In this document: positions 47,379-59,339 of the stretch, in pieces
Numbering within the stretch: position 1 is the first letter of the stretch
Layout of the letters: every line of letters starts with the position of its first letter
Origin: Dendrobium chrysotoxum
Taxonomy: Eukaryota; Streptophyta; Magnoliopsida; Asparagales; Orchidaceae
Length of the DNA: 64,000 bases
Direction: 5' to 3'
NCBI GenBank assembly: GCA_019925795.1
Contig: CM034315.1
Coordinates: 22,735,867 to 22,799,866 of the forward strand
The notes under the pieces: generated by a model
The model's database searches: none
The model's input: only the letters and a program-made list of their open reading frames with translations
Told to the model about the DNA's origin: nothing
Position numbers and translations under genes: made by a program

Positions 47379-47816
47379 ATGTCTGGCAGTGGAAAAATGG
47401 CACGGGTGGCTAGGCGTCCGACATCTAGAAGGGACTGTGATGAAATCTTCCTTAGTGAGGAGAATGAGGAAGCATACCTTAGGTATGCTGCATCTAAGGT
47501 TACTCCTTCCCGCATTCTACTGCAAGAAAACATCCATTTTGCAGTTATGCCCCTCTTTGACTCGACACACTTTTCTTTTCTATTGACCTTGATCTATGCC
47601 TTCAATAAGGACTTGTTTCATGTTTTCCTGGCCAACATGACCTTTAACGAGGATCATACAGCCATTTCTTCTTATTTCCTTAAACAAAAGGTTGTGATAA
47701 CTAAGGAGGATCTTGGAGAATATGTTCATCTTAGAACTCAAGGGACTAGAGCTCATACCTTCTTCACAAGACCTGAAAATGGTTGGTCCGAAATTAACCA
47801 AGTTCTTAGAGGTGCA
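47379..47816 (+). pseudogene. Sirevirus env-like ORF, truncated by insertion
   Basis: The ORF starts at ATG 47379 and is open for 146 codons until the large element begins at 47817; the last two codons before the apparent stop come from that element. The N-terminus is basic (M-S-G-S-G-K-M-A-R-V-A-R-R). The central part has E-E-A-Y-L-R-Y-A-A-S-K, I-H-F-A-V-M-P-L-F-D and T-K-E-D-L-G-E-Y-V-H. It resembles the domain of the extra ORF often found after pol in Sireviruses and other plant elements, called env-like although no fusion function has been shown. No membrane segment is visible in the surviving part. An older homologue at 500-1000 keeps the same core motifs. The rest of the ORF, if present, lies beyond 64000. 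Confidence 0.75.
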
Positions 47817-50800
47817 TGTTGACCTCATTTTTATCTTATTTTTTTTCTCTACCGCATTCAATCGAATTGATTGAGCCTCATCGAGCTCGATCCAACTCGA
47901 ATTGGTGCTAATTTAGGTTTGATTTTCGTTAATTTTATTTGGTCGAGTCGAGCCCGAATTAACCCGAATTTGATATCGATTTTTGATCTAATTTTATATA
48001 ATTAAATTATTGGAATCAAATTAGACTCGAATCGTCTTTGGTTGAGTCAAATCTAACCGGGTCTTAGCCCACCTTGATCTGATTTAGCCCAATTCAATCC
48101 TATTTAAAATCCATTTGACTTTCTAAGTTATTAGAACTTGTTTTCTAAATTCGAAAATGAAACCGACGGTCTCGATTTGCCTTGAAGCCCAAAACCCGTC
48201 ATTGCCAGGCTCTCCAGTTGCGTAACCTCCCGCTTTAGTGCACGCCATGGGATCCTTTCATAGAGGGCTAGGCGGCAGCATTGCGTTTTTGGGGATGTTG
48301 ACATCAGAAGAAGAACTCCTCATGCCTTAGGTTAGAAGACTCGGTCGAAGCTCCTGGTCCGGTTCTGGCATTCTCCCTCTCTCTCTCGCGCGTGATCTCC
48401 CTCTCTGTAGCTCTCCCGTCTCTCTCCAAGGGTTCGGGAACCCCTCCCTCTCGGTGTTCTCTCTCAGGTGACCAAGCCCGATCCCCCGCTCTCTCTCTCT
48501 CGCCTCCTCCCAGTTCGCGGGACATCTAACGGACCCCCTCCCTCTCTCGGCTTGGCAAGCCTAGACCGAAGCCCTGTTCGTACAGCCGACGCCATTCTAA
48601 GACTTGTCTGACGCCAACCTCTCCCATTTCTCCTTGTTCGCGAGCCCCAGGCGAAGTAGAACCCGTCGCCTTGCTTGACCCCTGCCCTAGCCGCTGGCTT
48701 CTCTTCATTTGCAAGGTATATTCCTTCCCTTCTTCCTTCTTCTTTTTCTTTTGCCTCTTCTTTTATCTTTCTCTCCATCTTTCCCTTCACCCTCATCTCA
48801 TTGCCTACCTTCTTCTTCCCTTTCCTTCGACTGATTTCCCCTAACCTTTGCTTCTAACTTATTCTTTCATTCTCCTTTTCTCTTAACCTCTTTCTCCTCT
48901 TACCTTCCTACGTTTAATTTATTGTCTTTATACAATTTGATGATTATATTAGATATTTGAAATTTATAGAATACTTGTTATGATAGCAAGTGACATGTTT
49001 TAACTCATACATCTAAGTCTGAGCAATTTATTGTGAGGTGTCATGATGAGATCTTCTGTGGCTGTAGTTATTATGCTTCTTCCCAAGGATTTTGGTGAGC
49101 TTTAAGTTGGATAGTTTCATCATGACTTCAATAAAGCATGTGTATAAGACATGATTTTTGTGCTAGCTTGTTTCGTTTAATCTTGCAAATCTTACATTGT
49201 GATTGTCCGACGAAATGCCACAACGTGATGATTTGATACGTACGGACGATGGATCTTGTTTGGAATGAAAGAGTTCAAGCATAGATTTGTAATTTCATTC
49301 TTGAATGATTCTTTCTTAAGCATTTGAATGAGTCCATGTAGTTTTGTCTTAGTGAATGGGTGTAATGTTGGTTAATGGCTTATTGTGGAATTTATGTTTT
49401 GTCACAACAAGCCTTATTCAATGCGAGTCAAAGAAATGAATGGGCATAAAGATTTTATAACTTTCCTTTATATACACTTGTGGTCATTTGGTGCATCTCA
49501 CTGATATTAAAGAATCTTCAAATGATCTGTGATCCACTTGAAAATTCAAGTTGATTTAATGCAAATTTTACTTGCTATGGGTTGGATTGTTCTCCTTAAG
49601 CTTTAAAAGCGGATTATGAAAATTTGCATTGGAAAAACCTCTTGAGTTGAATTTTGGTTTTCTATGTTTTATCTTATCTGGTCATGAGATCTATCTTGTT
49701 TCCCTTTCCCTTCTTGAGGCATGTATCATATATATTTATTTCTTATTTGGTATCCGAGAGGTGCTTAAGTGCATTTACTCTATAGATTGCTACATTGGTA
49801 GACTTCCATTGTGATTATTGAGGTTTGTCACTTTCTTGGCTTATGATTTCATATGTCGATGATTTGGAGAGAAACACTTCTTAATATTTAAGACAGATGT
49901 TTGCTCTCGGGTTTCCTTAGTCTCTGATTGGGTACTCGGCATGGAGTCAAACTAGTGAACTTGTATTGGTGCAATATAATGTTGCATACTTTATAATTTG
50001 GTTGCTTTCGTTGGGCTTTGGAAGGAATGTGTATCTGGGGATGTTGAATTGATTGTTGGCATTTTAATAAAGCAGCTTTGAAGAGATCTTATCCAATCTA
50101 GTTTCCTTCCGAATACATAACTATGCTTGAGAAGTTGAATAAAGGTTGTGTTTGACTCAAGGGAACATGTCTTTTATTTTTGTTTTGCTTCTTTTCAATA
50201 ATGTAGGGTTGATTTTGAGCATTCGGCGAGATCTCATTTCTTTTCTTGTCAAAGAATGATATCATTTACGTTTTGGAAAGTGTTGATTAGCATGATGGGC
50301 ATAAATGTAATTTTATTTGGGGACAAACATGGGGTTTTCTTTTACATTGAAGAAGAATTGTTGCCTTGGTTTTGCTTGAGTTTCAATAGATGTCTTCGAA
50401 GTTTCATTTAGTCATCACTTATTTGTAGATTGTGTTGATCTCAAGGAAGCATGACCTTTTTATTATTATTATTATTTATTTTTTTTCTCTCACAAATTTC
50501 GATGGAGTTTTGTCCATAATGGAATATTGGTCATTTGCATATTTCACATATAAAAGAGAACTTTGGGCATTTGATTGGTTATGGTTGATAGGGATTGATT
50601 TACATAATTATGCTTCATGCTTTAATTATGAGAATGTGTGGTTCAAGTGCAAGGCCACATGCTTTATGTTGGGATTCATTTGAAAGTTATGTTGGAAACT
50701 ATGATTCGAAAATATTTACACATTTCACGTTTTTTAAATTGGGTCTTAGTGGCATTATTGAATTTCAAGTATCAAGGAGATGGATTGGTATGAGAATAGA

Positions 50801-51552
50801 GTTTCTTTTATTCCCAAATGTGCACAGCTTCTTTATGATGGCTTTTGGGGAAAATGTGAAAGCTGATTTGGTATATGATTAATAGTTATACTTGTAAGTT
50901 TCAAAGGCATACTTTCTATGTTTCATCAATTATGAGTTAATTGGGAGAGGAGATGAGAGCTTATGCAAAGTCTTTCTTAGGCATTTACAATTCATTACAG
51001 TGAAGGTAAACGGTGACTAGTAATGTTTCATATGATTGCTTAAGATGGGAGTTGCATCATCTCCTTTACATGTTCTATGAAGTGTTTTCTATAATTTTGG
51101 AGAGTGGCATGTGTTGGAAACTTTAGCATATTTGGTGGAGTATGATACATAGAAATGGTTGTATATTTAGCATAAGGGTAGGTCTACGAATTCGAGTTGA
51201 AAGCTTCCTTTTTGAAATCTTTAATGTCATGTTGCATTGATAATAGAATTCGTTGGAAAGCTTTATGAATTACTTTATGGTTAGAAAGTTTTATGAGATA
51301 GTTTCTATTCAAAAGCTCCATGATTCACTTTATGTCAAAAGTTCTATAACTTGATTTACGTTGGAAGGTTTTATGAGTTGTATTTGTTGGAAAAGCTTTG
51401 TGAGTTATTTTACATCGAGAATTTCTATGATGTGCTTTGCGAATATTTTATGATGGAAAGTTTTATGGAGTTCCTTTGTTGGAAAGTTTTTTTTTTCATG
51501 AGTTTACCCCACACCAAAATAAAAGCACTCAATTATTTTGTGTCAGAAATGA
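47817..51552 (+). repeat. 5' LTR of LARD-like element (at least 3.7 kb)
   Basis: Aligns end to end with 60262-64000. It includes a GC-rich, CT-repeat-rich part (48130-48720), a possible splice donor CAAGGTATATT at 48713-48723, AT-rich sequence (48900-51200) and a roughly 40-bp degenerate repeat built on GGAAAGTTTTATGAG (51245-51490). The true right end lies somewhere beyond 51552. Frames across the CT region (minus 48304-48796) are low-complexity artefacts. Confidence 0.75.
51245..51490. repeat. About 40-bp degenerate repeat inside LARD LTR
   Basis: Six to seven tandem segments with TTGGAAAGxTTTATGAxTTxxTTT. Present also in the second LTR (63690-63930). Confidence 0.6.
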
Positions 51553-53280
51553 CTTTTTATAGACTTCTTATGAAGAGATTTGGGCCACTTTGTTTATGAA
51601 GTTTTACAATTGTTACTTTGGGATTGAAATTATTTCTATGCATGGTTTTGTGTTGGAGATTCTTTAAGTCCTTTTTGAGATAAAGTGGTATTTCTAAGAG
51701 CTCTTTAATGTCTTTTCTTTTTAGAATGAAGTGATATTTAGTGTATGAACTGTCCCTCTCTTGTTAGTATTTATTCTAAAGTTGAGTTTGGGTTGAATGT
51801 GAAATGAAAGTTGCTTGTTTATGTTTTAGTTTTGGGAGCTGTTTTTCCCTTCGCCACTTTGGGTGTAGTGTAGGATATAGTGTGCGTCATTGAGTCGTAT
51901 GAGTGCTTATTGTAGGAACGTGGGAATAGCAAAGGGTGCCAAAACACCTTCTTCTCTATTCGTATTGTATCGAATTGGGGTGAAGGTCGTTTTAGAGGCA
52001 TACTTGACTTCAAAGAGGTATGCCCAGTAATGAGACGCCTACATTCCTTTTATTATTTTTGAGTTTCATTCCTTTCTTTCGACATTTTATCGCCTGTCTT
52101 TCTACTTCTCTTCTCTCTACTATTATTCTACTTATTATCTTATTTTATTCATAGATTCTTAAATTTATTGATATATGTACGAATGTCCAAAGGGTTAGAA
52201 AAGAACTTCTTTTTGTCCCCTATAACACTAGTGACACCTAAGGACAAAAGTTAAGGACCGGGTCTTAGATAACATAGACTTAGGGAGCATGCTCCTTATA
52301 GGATAGAGACATCAAAACATAAACATTTGTGACATATTTTCCTTGGTTCGTTGTGCCTTAATTCATTAATAATCAACCAACAAAATCTCTCTTAACCAAT
52401 AATAGATTGCTTAATCTACTTTTCTTTTAATTTATAACAAACTAAAATAATTCAACAAAATTGGTTACTACTGGGTAACCCACGCCTACAAGGCTATTAA
52501 GTTAGCCCCAAGGAGGGTGAAATAAACCTCACGGCCTCGGTGAGCAACAAAGGTAGTAATCAATCAAATACTAAAATAAAATCTTTAAAATTAATCCTAA
52601 GACATTAATACTTATATTTAAATTAAAGCATCCCTTTAACCTTCAACAAATCAAATTATAAATAACTTTAACTAAACTATCCTACATAGGACACACCTAA
52701 AACCACACAGCCTACACACACCTAGGCTTGTTTGTTAGGACACCACTCCTAGTCCTAGGTTAGGCCGATGTTTTGTTTTATTATTTGATGCCAATTACTC
52801 CTGCCAAGTTAGAGAACCCCTACATTATTTTATGTTTTAGCAATAACATGTGTATGTTTTATAAATGTGAATATTAAATTTGCTGTTAGTCACATTTTCA
52901 TTTACCTGCATTTATTTTCTGAATGGCATCTACGCTCATTTGTGTATTTTTCTTTTATTTTGTCTTGCGAGGTACATCGGGTCAGGCATGATCAAGAATT
53001 AGTAAATAATTTGCTCGCTTAAAGCTTTTAAGTGGCTGCGCCACAATCTTGCAGGGTTGATAATCAGTGGATAGCTCGCTTGCTTGGAATTTTTAAAGTG
53101 GCTGCGCCACGGTCAGGTATAATCTCTGCAACTTGTAAAGAAAAATTTCTAATTATGTATCAAAACTGTTACACACCACACACATCTTGTTATTAGCTTT
53201 TAGCTTAATATATATTCTAGTATGTTTAGGTAGTTGGCCATAGGTTAGTGCACTAACGAAGCTTTGACCCTATAGGCCAA
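51553..53280. other. LARD-like element: end of LTR and internal leader, noncoding
   Basis: The LTR/internal border is in here or shortly after, but no PBS is recognisable. AAGTGGCTGCGCCAC occurs twice (53031-53044 and 53096-53109), each containing the palindrome GTGGCTGCGCCAC. No ORF of interest. Confidence 0.45.
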
Positions 53281-53282
53281 AG

Positions 53283-53556
53283 CTTGCCCCCCCTTCTGTG
53301 AGCCCTAGAGACCCTTCTGGTCACCTTAGGCCTGTAGTGTAGGCCCACCTATTTGTGCCATGGGCACCGTTATTTTCCCACACGAAGTGGGCACCGTTAG
53401 GATGTTCCATTTTCTCTTGGTTTTGGGTATGATACCCCCCCAACTTCTGTGAGCCTTAGAGACCATTAGGGTCATTTAGGCCTGTAGTGTAGGCCACCTA
53501 CTTGTGCCATGGGCATCGTTGTTTTCCCACATGAAGTGGGTACCGTTAGGATGATT
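53283..53556. repeat. About 153-bp direct duplication
   Basis: CTTCTGTGAGCC..TAGAGACC, TAGGCCTGTAGTGTAGGCC, TTGTGCCATGGGCA.CGTT, TTTTCCCACA and AAGTGGG.ACCGTTAGGATG occur twice in the same order (53292-53413 and 53443-53556). Confidence 0.85.
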
Positions 53557-54049
53557 TTCTATTGTGATGTGATGAGGATACCTTGCCTGGAGGGTATCCT
53601 TGGTGTGTTTATTTATTTATTTCCTGTACTCTGAATGTCATACATGCATTTTTTTTATACACTTTACTCCACAGTGCACTCTGCCTACATACATGCATTG
53701 CATTAGCATTACTCAAATGAAAATGTCACATTATCTTTTAGTAGTCTTTAGAACGCTTTCACTTATGCATCTGTCTCATGCATCATATATGGCGCTAGAT
53801 AGATTTGTTTGCATATTACAGAGTCCTTGATTTAAACCTCTGAACTAAAAATTCTTGATTCCTTAGGATAGAGCCTCCTTATCTTACATACATGTAGGAT
53901 GATTGATTGTGTTTAGGATGTTAGCTGGCAGCTCACTCCAGGTAAGCATAAGCCCAGATTGTACACCCCTCAATGTGTTTCTTTTCATCTTTGATGAATT
54001 CTGAGTCTGTCATTTCTCTTAGGATAGTAATCTGTTTTTTTTATCTTTT

Positions 54050-54720
54050 AAACTCAAAATTTTAATCACATCTTTATACATTTAAAAATATTTAATCACC
54101 ACTAAGGATAAAGAGAAGAGTTTATCACCTTTGGAATATAACTTAGGAATTTTTTCTGTACACCAAATTAAGAAGAGAATAATACATCGTCCCTAATCGA
54201 GAGTTTTCTTAGGCCAAGGTCTAAGATGTAATTAACCACGGGGGCTTGCGCCCGTGGGAGACTGATCCCCACATCAAATAAACCTCATTCGAGCTGATGT
54301 ATCGAATGGGGGAAATCTCGTGACATTTTGGGTCATATATATCATTGTCCATCGAGGTGTGTAGGCGAAAGCCGCTATCCTCCATGGCTAATTGTATGTA
54401 TGACTCCATCTGCTCTTCCATTGGCCTGCTTGGGTAGTGTGTAAAGGCTTACGATCGTTTTGTCCTACGGGATAGTGCGGCCGTACTCTTTACATTCTGT
54501 TCCCCATAAGCAGAATCCTTTCGGAGACCCACAGATTTCTAGCGACCATGGTGGGACCAGTTTCTCTCTCCATCTTTGGATGTGTATTATTCTCTTCTGT
54601 AGGTATTCCTAGTTTGGTGCATGGTTTATGTTCCACTCTTTTATTCCACTCTCTTCTCTTCATGCTTAATGAAGATTAGATGTTTTTAATGTATAAAGAT
54701 TTAATTAAAATTTTGAGTTT
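54050..54720. repeat. Long fold-back: two inverted arms of about 140 bp
   Basis: 54050-54190 is the inverted counterpart of 54578-54720: AAACTCAAAATTTTAAT, ATCTTTATACATT, GAGAAGAG, CACCAAA and AGAAGAGAATAATACA appear in the left arm and, as complements in reverse order, in the right arm. The 387-bp loop holds a small GC hairpin CCACGGG/CCCGTGG (54236-54257). Confidence 0.8.
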
Positions 54721-55500
54721 ATTAGATCTTTGTCCTTAATTATCAAATTCAAATCCAGATCAATCTGTTTCAGTTCTCCTTACTCTAATCAAAATTTTCA
54801 ATTTTAATCAATTCCTAGTTGGAATTCTCTTAGGCTTAATCTTGATTTATATCATTTCAAATGAAAGTCCATATCTCATTCTTGATTATATAGCTTATAT
54901 ACTTGACATGTCCTTTAGTCTCCATCATCTCCCTTGTTTGAGCTCTTGTAGATTTGATCTTGATTCGTATCAGTCCAAATAAGAATCCAGATTTTATCTT
55001 TAACGGTGGATCCTTAAATTTGACATATGCAAAGTTTTCAAAATGGAAAATTAATTTGAGAAAAGTTTGAGGGTTTCAAATAAAAGACAAATTTTTGAGA
55101 AAATTTTTCTTAGAGAGTATGTGACTTATTTTTCTTAATGAAAATTTATCCCTATTTTATTTAAAATATGAAGTGTTGGTTGACTCCTTTAAACACTTAG
55201 AGAAGAAAATTTTTGATGATCTATGAAAGAGTATGTCTCCTCCCGCCCATTCCTTGTATTGGGTGATTCTCATTTTTGAATTAAAATCTATGTCAAATTG
55301 AAATCGAGCATAGAAATGAAAATTTTCTCCATCATCTTACAATTTTCTATCTTGTAGGCATCTTTTGCATACCAATGAATCTACCTTATAATTTTCTTAA
55401 TCAGGTTGTTCACCTTTATCATAGGATCGAGTTTGTTTTGTAAATTTTTCTTCCTTACATAAGAGAGTGAGTTTTCTTCTCTTATGTTTGGAAGATAATT
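54721..55500. other. Noncoding internal DNA of the LARD-like element
   Basis: AT-rich; CAAATCCAGATC / TCCAGATTTTATC type words recur, but no gene, hairpin or array is clear. Confidence 0.4.
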
Positions 55501-55504
55501 TCAC

Positions 55505-55775
55505 AACTGAGAAAATTTTTTTTTAGAGATTTAGAAAGGAAGTCAATTATAAAAATGAAAAGATGCACAAAGTGCGCCAAAAATGAAAAGATGCGCAAAA
55601 TGTGCCAAAAATGAAAAGATGCGCAAAGTGCGCCAAATTTGAAAGATGCACAAAGTGTATCAAAAGTGAAAGGATGTACAAAATACATCAAAATTAAGAA
55701 AGATGCACAAAATGAGCCCAAAATGAATAAGTAATTGACTTCCCTTTCTTGTAAATCTTTAAATCTCAGAAAACT
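55505..55775. repeat. Short fold-back enclosing a 31-bp array
   Basis: Arms GATTTAGAAAGGAAGTCAAT (55529-55548) and ATTGACTTCCCTTTCTTGTAAATC (55734-55757) pair. Between them about six units of AAAATGAAAAGATGCGCAAA + GTGCGCCA run in tandem. Confidence 0.8.
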
Positions 55776-56448
55776 CATGTGTCTTTTGATATTTTTGATA
55801 CCTGAGTTTGAAAATTATGACTTTGGAGTCATCATTATGCATATAAGATATTTTTCATGCAAGAAGATTGAAGAAGATTCAATTTCTTTCTCTAATTTAA
55901 ATCTCTTTTGAGTTAGATTTCAATTCAAAAATTTCATATCTAAGGGAGAGAACCCAGTTTGGCTTGTAGGGAGCTTGACTTGGGTTAGCAAATTTTAAAT
56001 CCCTAATCTTTTTGGGTTTAGATGGAGCCAACCAACTTCTTACTGAATTTTCAAATTTGGTCCCATTTGTCATTTTTGACTGGGTTCATATAATCAAGAG
56101 ATAAATTTTTCATTCTTAAAAATAATGCTCCTACTCTTTGATTAAATTTCTACTCTTTAAAAATATATGTGAATCAAACTTATCTCAATTAATTGGTGAG
56201 TATTTAACATCTTTTAGTATTTCTACTATTGAGTATGTTTAAATATTCACCTTATTCTTTTGAAAATTCATGCATGAAAATTTTTGAATCCCAACATTTG
56301 ATTATATCTTATTCTTATGGGTTGATTTGATCCTTTCCCTGATTGCACTCTCTTTTTGAATCCTGGTTATTTTGAGTCATGGTTGTTTTGCTTAGAAATG
56401 ACCATTTGGTGTGCATTTATTCTCTTGATATTCTATATGCCGCCATTT

Positions 56449-57205
56449 CTTGTTTGGGAGTCACTCTCCCATTCAAGTTGTTGAGTTTTGTTCACTTGTT
56501 TGGGAGCCACTATCCCATTCAAGTTGTTGGTTTTTGTTCATTTCTTTGGGAGCCACTATCTCATTCAAGTTGTTAGTTTTATCTACTTATTTGGGAGCCA
56601 CTCTCCCATTCAAGTTGTTGAGTTTTCTCACTTGTTTGGGAGCCACCCTCCCATTCAGGTTGTTGAGTTTTTGTCCACTTGTTTGGGAGCCACTATCCCA
56701 TTCAAGTTGTTAGTTTTGTCTACTTGTTTGGGAGCCACCCTCCCATTCAAGTTATTGAGTTTTGTCCACTTGTTTGGGAGCCACTCTCCCATTCAAGTTG
56801 TTAGTTTTATCTACTTGTTTGGGAGCCACCCTCCCATTCAGGTTGTTGAGTTTTTGTTCACTTGTTTGGGAGCCACTATCCCATTCAAGTTGTTAGTTTT
56901 GTCTACTTGTTTGGGGAGTCACTCTCTCATTCAAGTTGTTGAGTTTTCTCACTTGTTTGGGAGCCACCCTCTCATTCAGGTTGTTGAGTTTTTATCCACT
57001 TATTTGGGAGCCACTATCCCATTCAAGTTGTTAGTTTTGTCTACTTGTTTGGGAGCCACCCTCCAATTCAAGTTATTGAGTTTTGTCTGCTTGTTTGGGA
57101 GCCACTCTCCCATTCAAGTTGATGGTTTTGTCCACTTGTTTAGGATCCACTATCCCATTCAAGTTGTTGTTTTGGTTCACTTGTTTGGGAGTCACTCTCC
57201 CATTC
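56449..57205. repeat. 44-48-bp tandem array, about 17 units
   Basis: Units read TTGTTTGGGAGCCACTCTCC + CATTCAAGTTGTTGAGTTTTGTCCAC with small length changes. Unit starts are spaced 44-48 bp. The 247-codon frame at 56488-57231 and two overlapping frames exist because the unit lacks stop codons in several frames. Confidence 0.92.
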
Positions 57206-57464
57206 AAGTCCTGATTCTATTTCTTAGTTAGGTTCATCCCCTTGGATCTTTCTATGTGTGATTGTTCTGTCATATTCTTTCTCATATTGGTGTCATGATA
57301 GCTTTACCTTGATTTTGCATAAGAATACTCATCTTCTTTCCATATTGGTGCTCCTCTACGGACAGACCCGTATGGGGTGTTTTCCCTCCGATGTTACTTT
57401 TGGGGTTCCTTTGTTCAGGAAGTCCCTTTTTATCACTCCTGTTACTCTTTGTTTTGCCGTTTTC

Positions 57465-58960
57465 GAATATGGTCAGGCAAACATTGAGTTTCTCCCATTC
57501 ACTGTTTCGATCTGGTCAGGTGAATATGGGATCTTTACCCTCCCTTCTGTTCTGCTATTTCGATCTAGTCAGGCAGACAGTTGATTCTTTTCTTCCTTGC
57601 TCTTACTCACTGTTTCGATCTGGTCAGGTGAGTATTGGGCTGTCCTCATTCACTGTTGCGAATATGGTCAGGTGAATGTTGGACTTTTCTTTTCTTTTGC
57701 TCTACTGTTGCGAATATGGTCAGGCAGGCATTAGACTTTCAGGGAAGCTCTTTGTTCGCTGTTGCGAATATGGTCAGGTGGATATTGAGCTGTTCTCATT
57801 CGCCGTTGCGAATATGGTCAGGCGAATGTTGAATTCACCCCCTTTCTCTTTTCACCCTTTGTCTCGCTGTTGCGAATGTGGTCAGGCGAACATTGGGTAG
57901 TCCTCGCTCACCGTTGCGAATATGGTCAGGTGAATGTTGGACTCTTTCTCTTTTGTCCTGCTGTTGCGAATATGGTCAGGCAGACATTAGACTTTTGGGA
58001 AGCTTGTTACACATCATTTTCGAATTTGGTCAGGTGTGTGATGAGTTGTTCTTTATCCACTGTTTTTGAATACAGGTCAGGTGGATATCGAACTATTTTT
58101 CATTCATCGTTTTCGAATTTGGTCAGACGAATGCCGAACTTCCTCTTTCGGTTAGGTGCCCGACAGAGTCCCTGGGAGGCATACTTCACCACCTCTTCAT
58201 TCCCCCTATTTTTATTTCCTGCTTGGGGGTTGTTGAGTTTCTTCACTCTTTGTTTTGCCATTTTCAAATTTGGTCAGGCAAATATTGAGTCGTCCCATTC
58301 ACCGTTTTCGAATTTGGTCAGGTGAGTGTTGGACTCTTTCTCTTTTTGTCCCGCCGTTTTCGAATTTGGTCAGGCGGACATTCGATCCTGGGATACTCTT
58401 TACACTCCATTTTTGAATTTGGTCAGGTGTGTATTGAGTAGGTTCTTTATTCACTATTTTCAAATTTGGTCAGGTGGATATTGAACTTTTCTCATTCGTT
58501 GTTTTCGAATTTGGTCAGACGAATGTTGAATTCCTCTTTCTCTTTCACTCTTTGTTTCGTCGTTATCGAATTTGATCAGGCAAACATTGAGTCGTCCCAT
58601 TCACCATTTTCGAATTTGGTCAGGTGAGTGTTGGACTTGTTCTCTTTTGTCCCGCCATTTTCAAATTTGGTCAGGCGGACATTAGATTCTGGGATGCTCT
58701 TTACACTCCGTCTTTGAATTTGGTCAGGTGTGTATTGAGTAGGTTCTTTATTTGCCATTTTCGAATTTGGTCAGGTGAATATTGAACTATTCTCATTCGT
58801 CATTTTCGAATTTGGTCAGACGAATGTTGGACTCCCTTCTCCCTTTACTCTTTGTTCTGCCGTTTTCAAATTCGGTTAGGCGAACATCGAGTTATCCCCA
58901 TTCGCCATTTTCGAATATGGTCAGGTGGATGTGAGACCCCCTTTTTCCTTTCTCTACTCT
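57465..58960. repeat. TGGTCAGG tandem array, about 25-30 units
   Basis: The core TxCGAATxTGGTCAGG plus CGAACATTGA-type tail recurs roughly every 50-60 bp. Sub-families occupy blocks: TTTCGATCTGGTCAGG and TTGCGAATATGGTCAGG on the left, TTTTCGAATTTGGTCAGG on the right, with some higher-order repetition (for example 58310-58560 against 58600-58830). Confidence 0.9.
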
Positions 58961-59339
58961 GCTGTTGTGAGGTGGTCAGGTAGATAGATGATTTCTTTAT
59001 TTATCTTTGATTATTCTTTCTCCTTACTTTCCTTTGATTGCTACTCTTTGCCATTTGCTATGATTTTGAAATTATTGTTGAACTCTTTCATCGCATCATC
59101 TTAGACATTTATTCTAGGTGATCATCGAGTGTCCCTTGTCCTTTCTCACCCTCGACCTCCGGTTGAGTGGTTGTTGACCTTTTTGGAGTGATTGTTCACT
59201 TCCCTAGTGGCTGTTGAGTTTGCTAGTGGTTGTTTACTTTCGTAGTGGTTGTTCACTTCCCTAGTGGTTGTTGAGTCTTCCTTACCCTTCCTCTCCGTCT
59301 GATTTTCGGTTAGGTTGTTGAGTTTTCCTTACTCTTTCT

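Noticed and set aside
48304..48796. Minus-strand frames rich in Arg/Glu (also 60747-61241)
   Set aside because: Translation of CT-rich DNA inside the LARD LTR. The R-E-R-E runs are low complexity, and the two LTR copies differ by frameshift.
49629..50882. Identical small ORFs duplicated at about 62.1-63.3 kb
   Set aside because: They lie in the two long LTRs and differ only by LTR divergence; no domain or conserved start supports coding.
55550..55720. Tandem 31-bp units considered as a CRISPR array
   Set aside because: No constant repeats alternating with unique spacers; degenerate plant tandem repeat inside a retroelement.
56488..57231. 247-codon open frame with repeated hydrophobic motif
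   Set aside because: It is a translation of the 44-48-bp tandem array. Units of variable, non-triplet length and open overlapping frames show there is no coding constraint.
57870..58325. 151-codon and neighbouring frames
   Set aside because: They run through the TGGTCAGG array; repeat artefact without start context or family resemblance.
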